From Lachnospiraceae bacterium UBA6452 (GTDB lineage Bacteria > Bacillota > Clostridia > Lachnospirales > Lachnospiraceae), in NCBI GenBank assembly GCA_002441865.1, contig DJNY01000017.1, forward strand, positions 1 through 15,717: a DNA stretch of 15,717 bases, given 5' to 3'. The notes under the pieces were generated by a model. It saw only the letters and a list, made by a program, of their open reading frames with translations, was not told where the DNA came from and did not search any database. Below, piece by piece: positions 15,508 to 15,717 of the stretch (positions are counted from its first letter, which is position 1; every line of letters begins with the position of its first letter). Made by a program: the position numbers and the translations under genes.

Positions 15508-15717
15508 CAGTCTTTTTACCTCGGCCTCCAACTCAGCAGCTCTTTTAACCGCATCATTTGCTCTTTGCACTGCATCATCTGCTCTTTGCCGCTCCTTTTC
15601 TGTATTCTCCCTTTCAAGTTCTATTCCCTCCCGTTTTCCGGCATTATATTCCGTAAGAAGGCATCTCTCATAGTCTTCCCTTGCTTCACACTGCATACGG
15701 ATTTTTTCATCTTCACT
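15490..15717 (-). CDS. C-terminal tail of an Rpn-type (PD-(D/E)XK) nuclease/transposase-like protein, 5' end beyond window
   Basis: The frame is open to the right edge, giving 75 residues that start SEDEKIRMQCEAREDYE and end EVKRLQELLK. The pattern of an acidic start, an AREDYE-like helix, a K-R-E-G stretch (AGKREGIELERE) and a charged coiled-coil tail matches the C-terminus of the Rpn (recombination-promoting nuclease, PDDEXK_2) family frequent in Lachnospiraceae. The catalytic domain would lie outside the window. About 28 residues form near-perfect heptads (RADDAVQ, RANDAVK, RAAELEA, EVKRLQE). Family members are active nucleases, and some are reported as toxic phage-defence proteins; no activity can be claimed from the tail alone. 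Its 3' end is duplicated upstream of the HD gene. Confidence 0.65.
   Translation of the reverse strand, partial: SEDEKIRMQCEAREDYERCLLTEYNAGKREGIELERENTEKERQRADDAVQRANDAVKRAAELEAEVKRLQELLK
15551..15592. repeat. Two tandem 21-bp units encoding coiled-coil heptads
   Basis: Units 15551-15571 and 15572-15592 match at 17 of 21 positions and encode RANDAVK and RADDAVQ on the minus strand. A third, more diverged heptad follows in the protein. This is a possible site of length variation by slippage. Confidence 0.6.

Noticed and set aside
15490..15717. Rpn tail considered as a separate small intragenic antitoxin starting at 15696
   Set aside because: No Shine-Dalgarno sequence precedes that ATG and the frame continues to the window edge, so it is simply the 3' end of a longer gene.
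1..15717. CRISPR arrays, rRNA or tRNA genes, complete insertion sequences
   Set aside because: I saw no regularly spaced repeats with unique spacers, no tRNA-like cloverleaf or rRNA segment, and no transposase with terminal inverted repeats.

Overview
The window looks like chromosome from a low-G+C Gram-positive anaerobe of the class Clostridia, most likely a gut Lachnospiraceae. The reasons are BspA-type leucine-rich repeats with a lysine-rich C-terminus, large secreted proteins with acidic linkers behind the signal peptide, Rpn-type nuclease tails, strong GGAGG ribosome binding sites, and protein-level resemblance throughout. The genus cannot be fixed by eye. Every recognised gene is on the minus strand except one AraC-family regulator.

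Read in the direction of transcription (right to left): (1) 15717-13342 is an accessory patch. It holds the C-terminal tail of an Rpn-type (PD-(D/E)XK) nuclease gene that continues off the right edge, a small SEC-C zinc-motif protein, and an AAA ATPase fused to a DUF234 nuclease-like domain. The patch is bounded by a 29-bp direct repeat derived from the 3' end of the Rpn gene and carries a REP-like palindrome. (2) 13349-6525 is a tightly packed run of five genes: an HD-domain hydrolase, a large secreted protein (two BSP-type metallopeptidase domains, a cysteine-less redoxin-like domain and leucine-rich repeats), a Wzy-like membrane polymerase, a family 2 glycosyltransferase, and mannose-1-phosphate guanylyltransferase (manC). 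(3) 5658-6524 is the plus-strand AraC regulator, whose stop codon directly abuts the manC stop. (4) 5480-2355 is gmd, fcl and a dus-family tRNA-dihydrouridine synthase, closed by a clear intrinsic terminator. (5) 2177 to the left edge is the first 725 residues of a large secreted protein with Fn3-like segments.

ManC makes GDP-mannose, Gmd converts it to the 4-keto-6-deoxy sugar and Fcl makes GDP-L-fucose. The window therefore holds the whole route from mannose-1-phosphate to GDP-L-fucose beside a polymerase and a glycosyltransferase, which suggests a fucose- or mannose-containing surface polysaccharide. The AraC regulator sits antisense inside this otherwise co-directional set. In the gmd-araC gap there is a 12-bp direct repeat with a 21-bp period, a plausible operator.

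The best candidates for something not yet described are the BSP-BSP-redoxin-like-LRR secreted protein encoded in a polysaccharide operon, and the VSEND motif that follows the signal peptide in both secreted proteins. Also worth a look are the embedded regulator with abutting stops and the repeat-bounded ATPase/SEC-C insertion.
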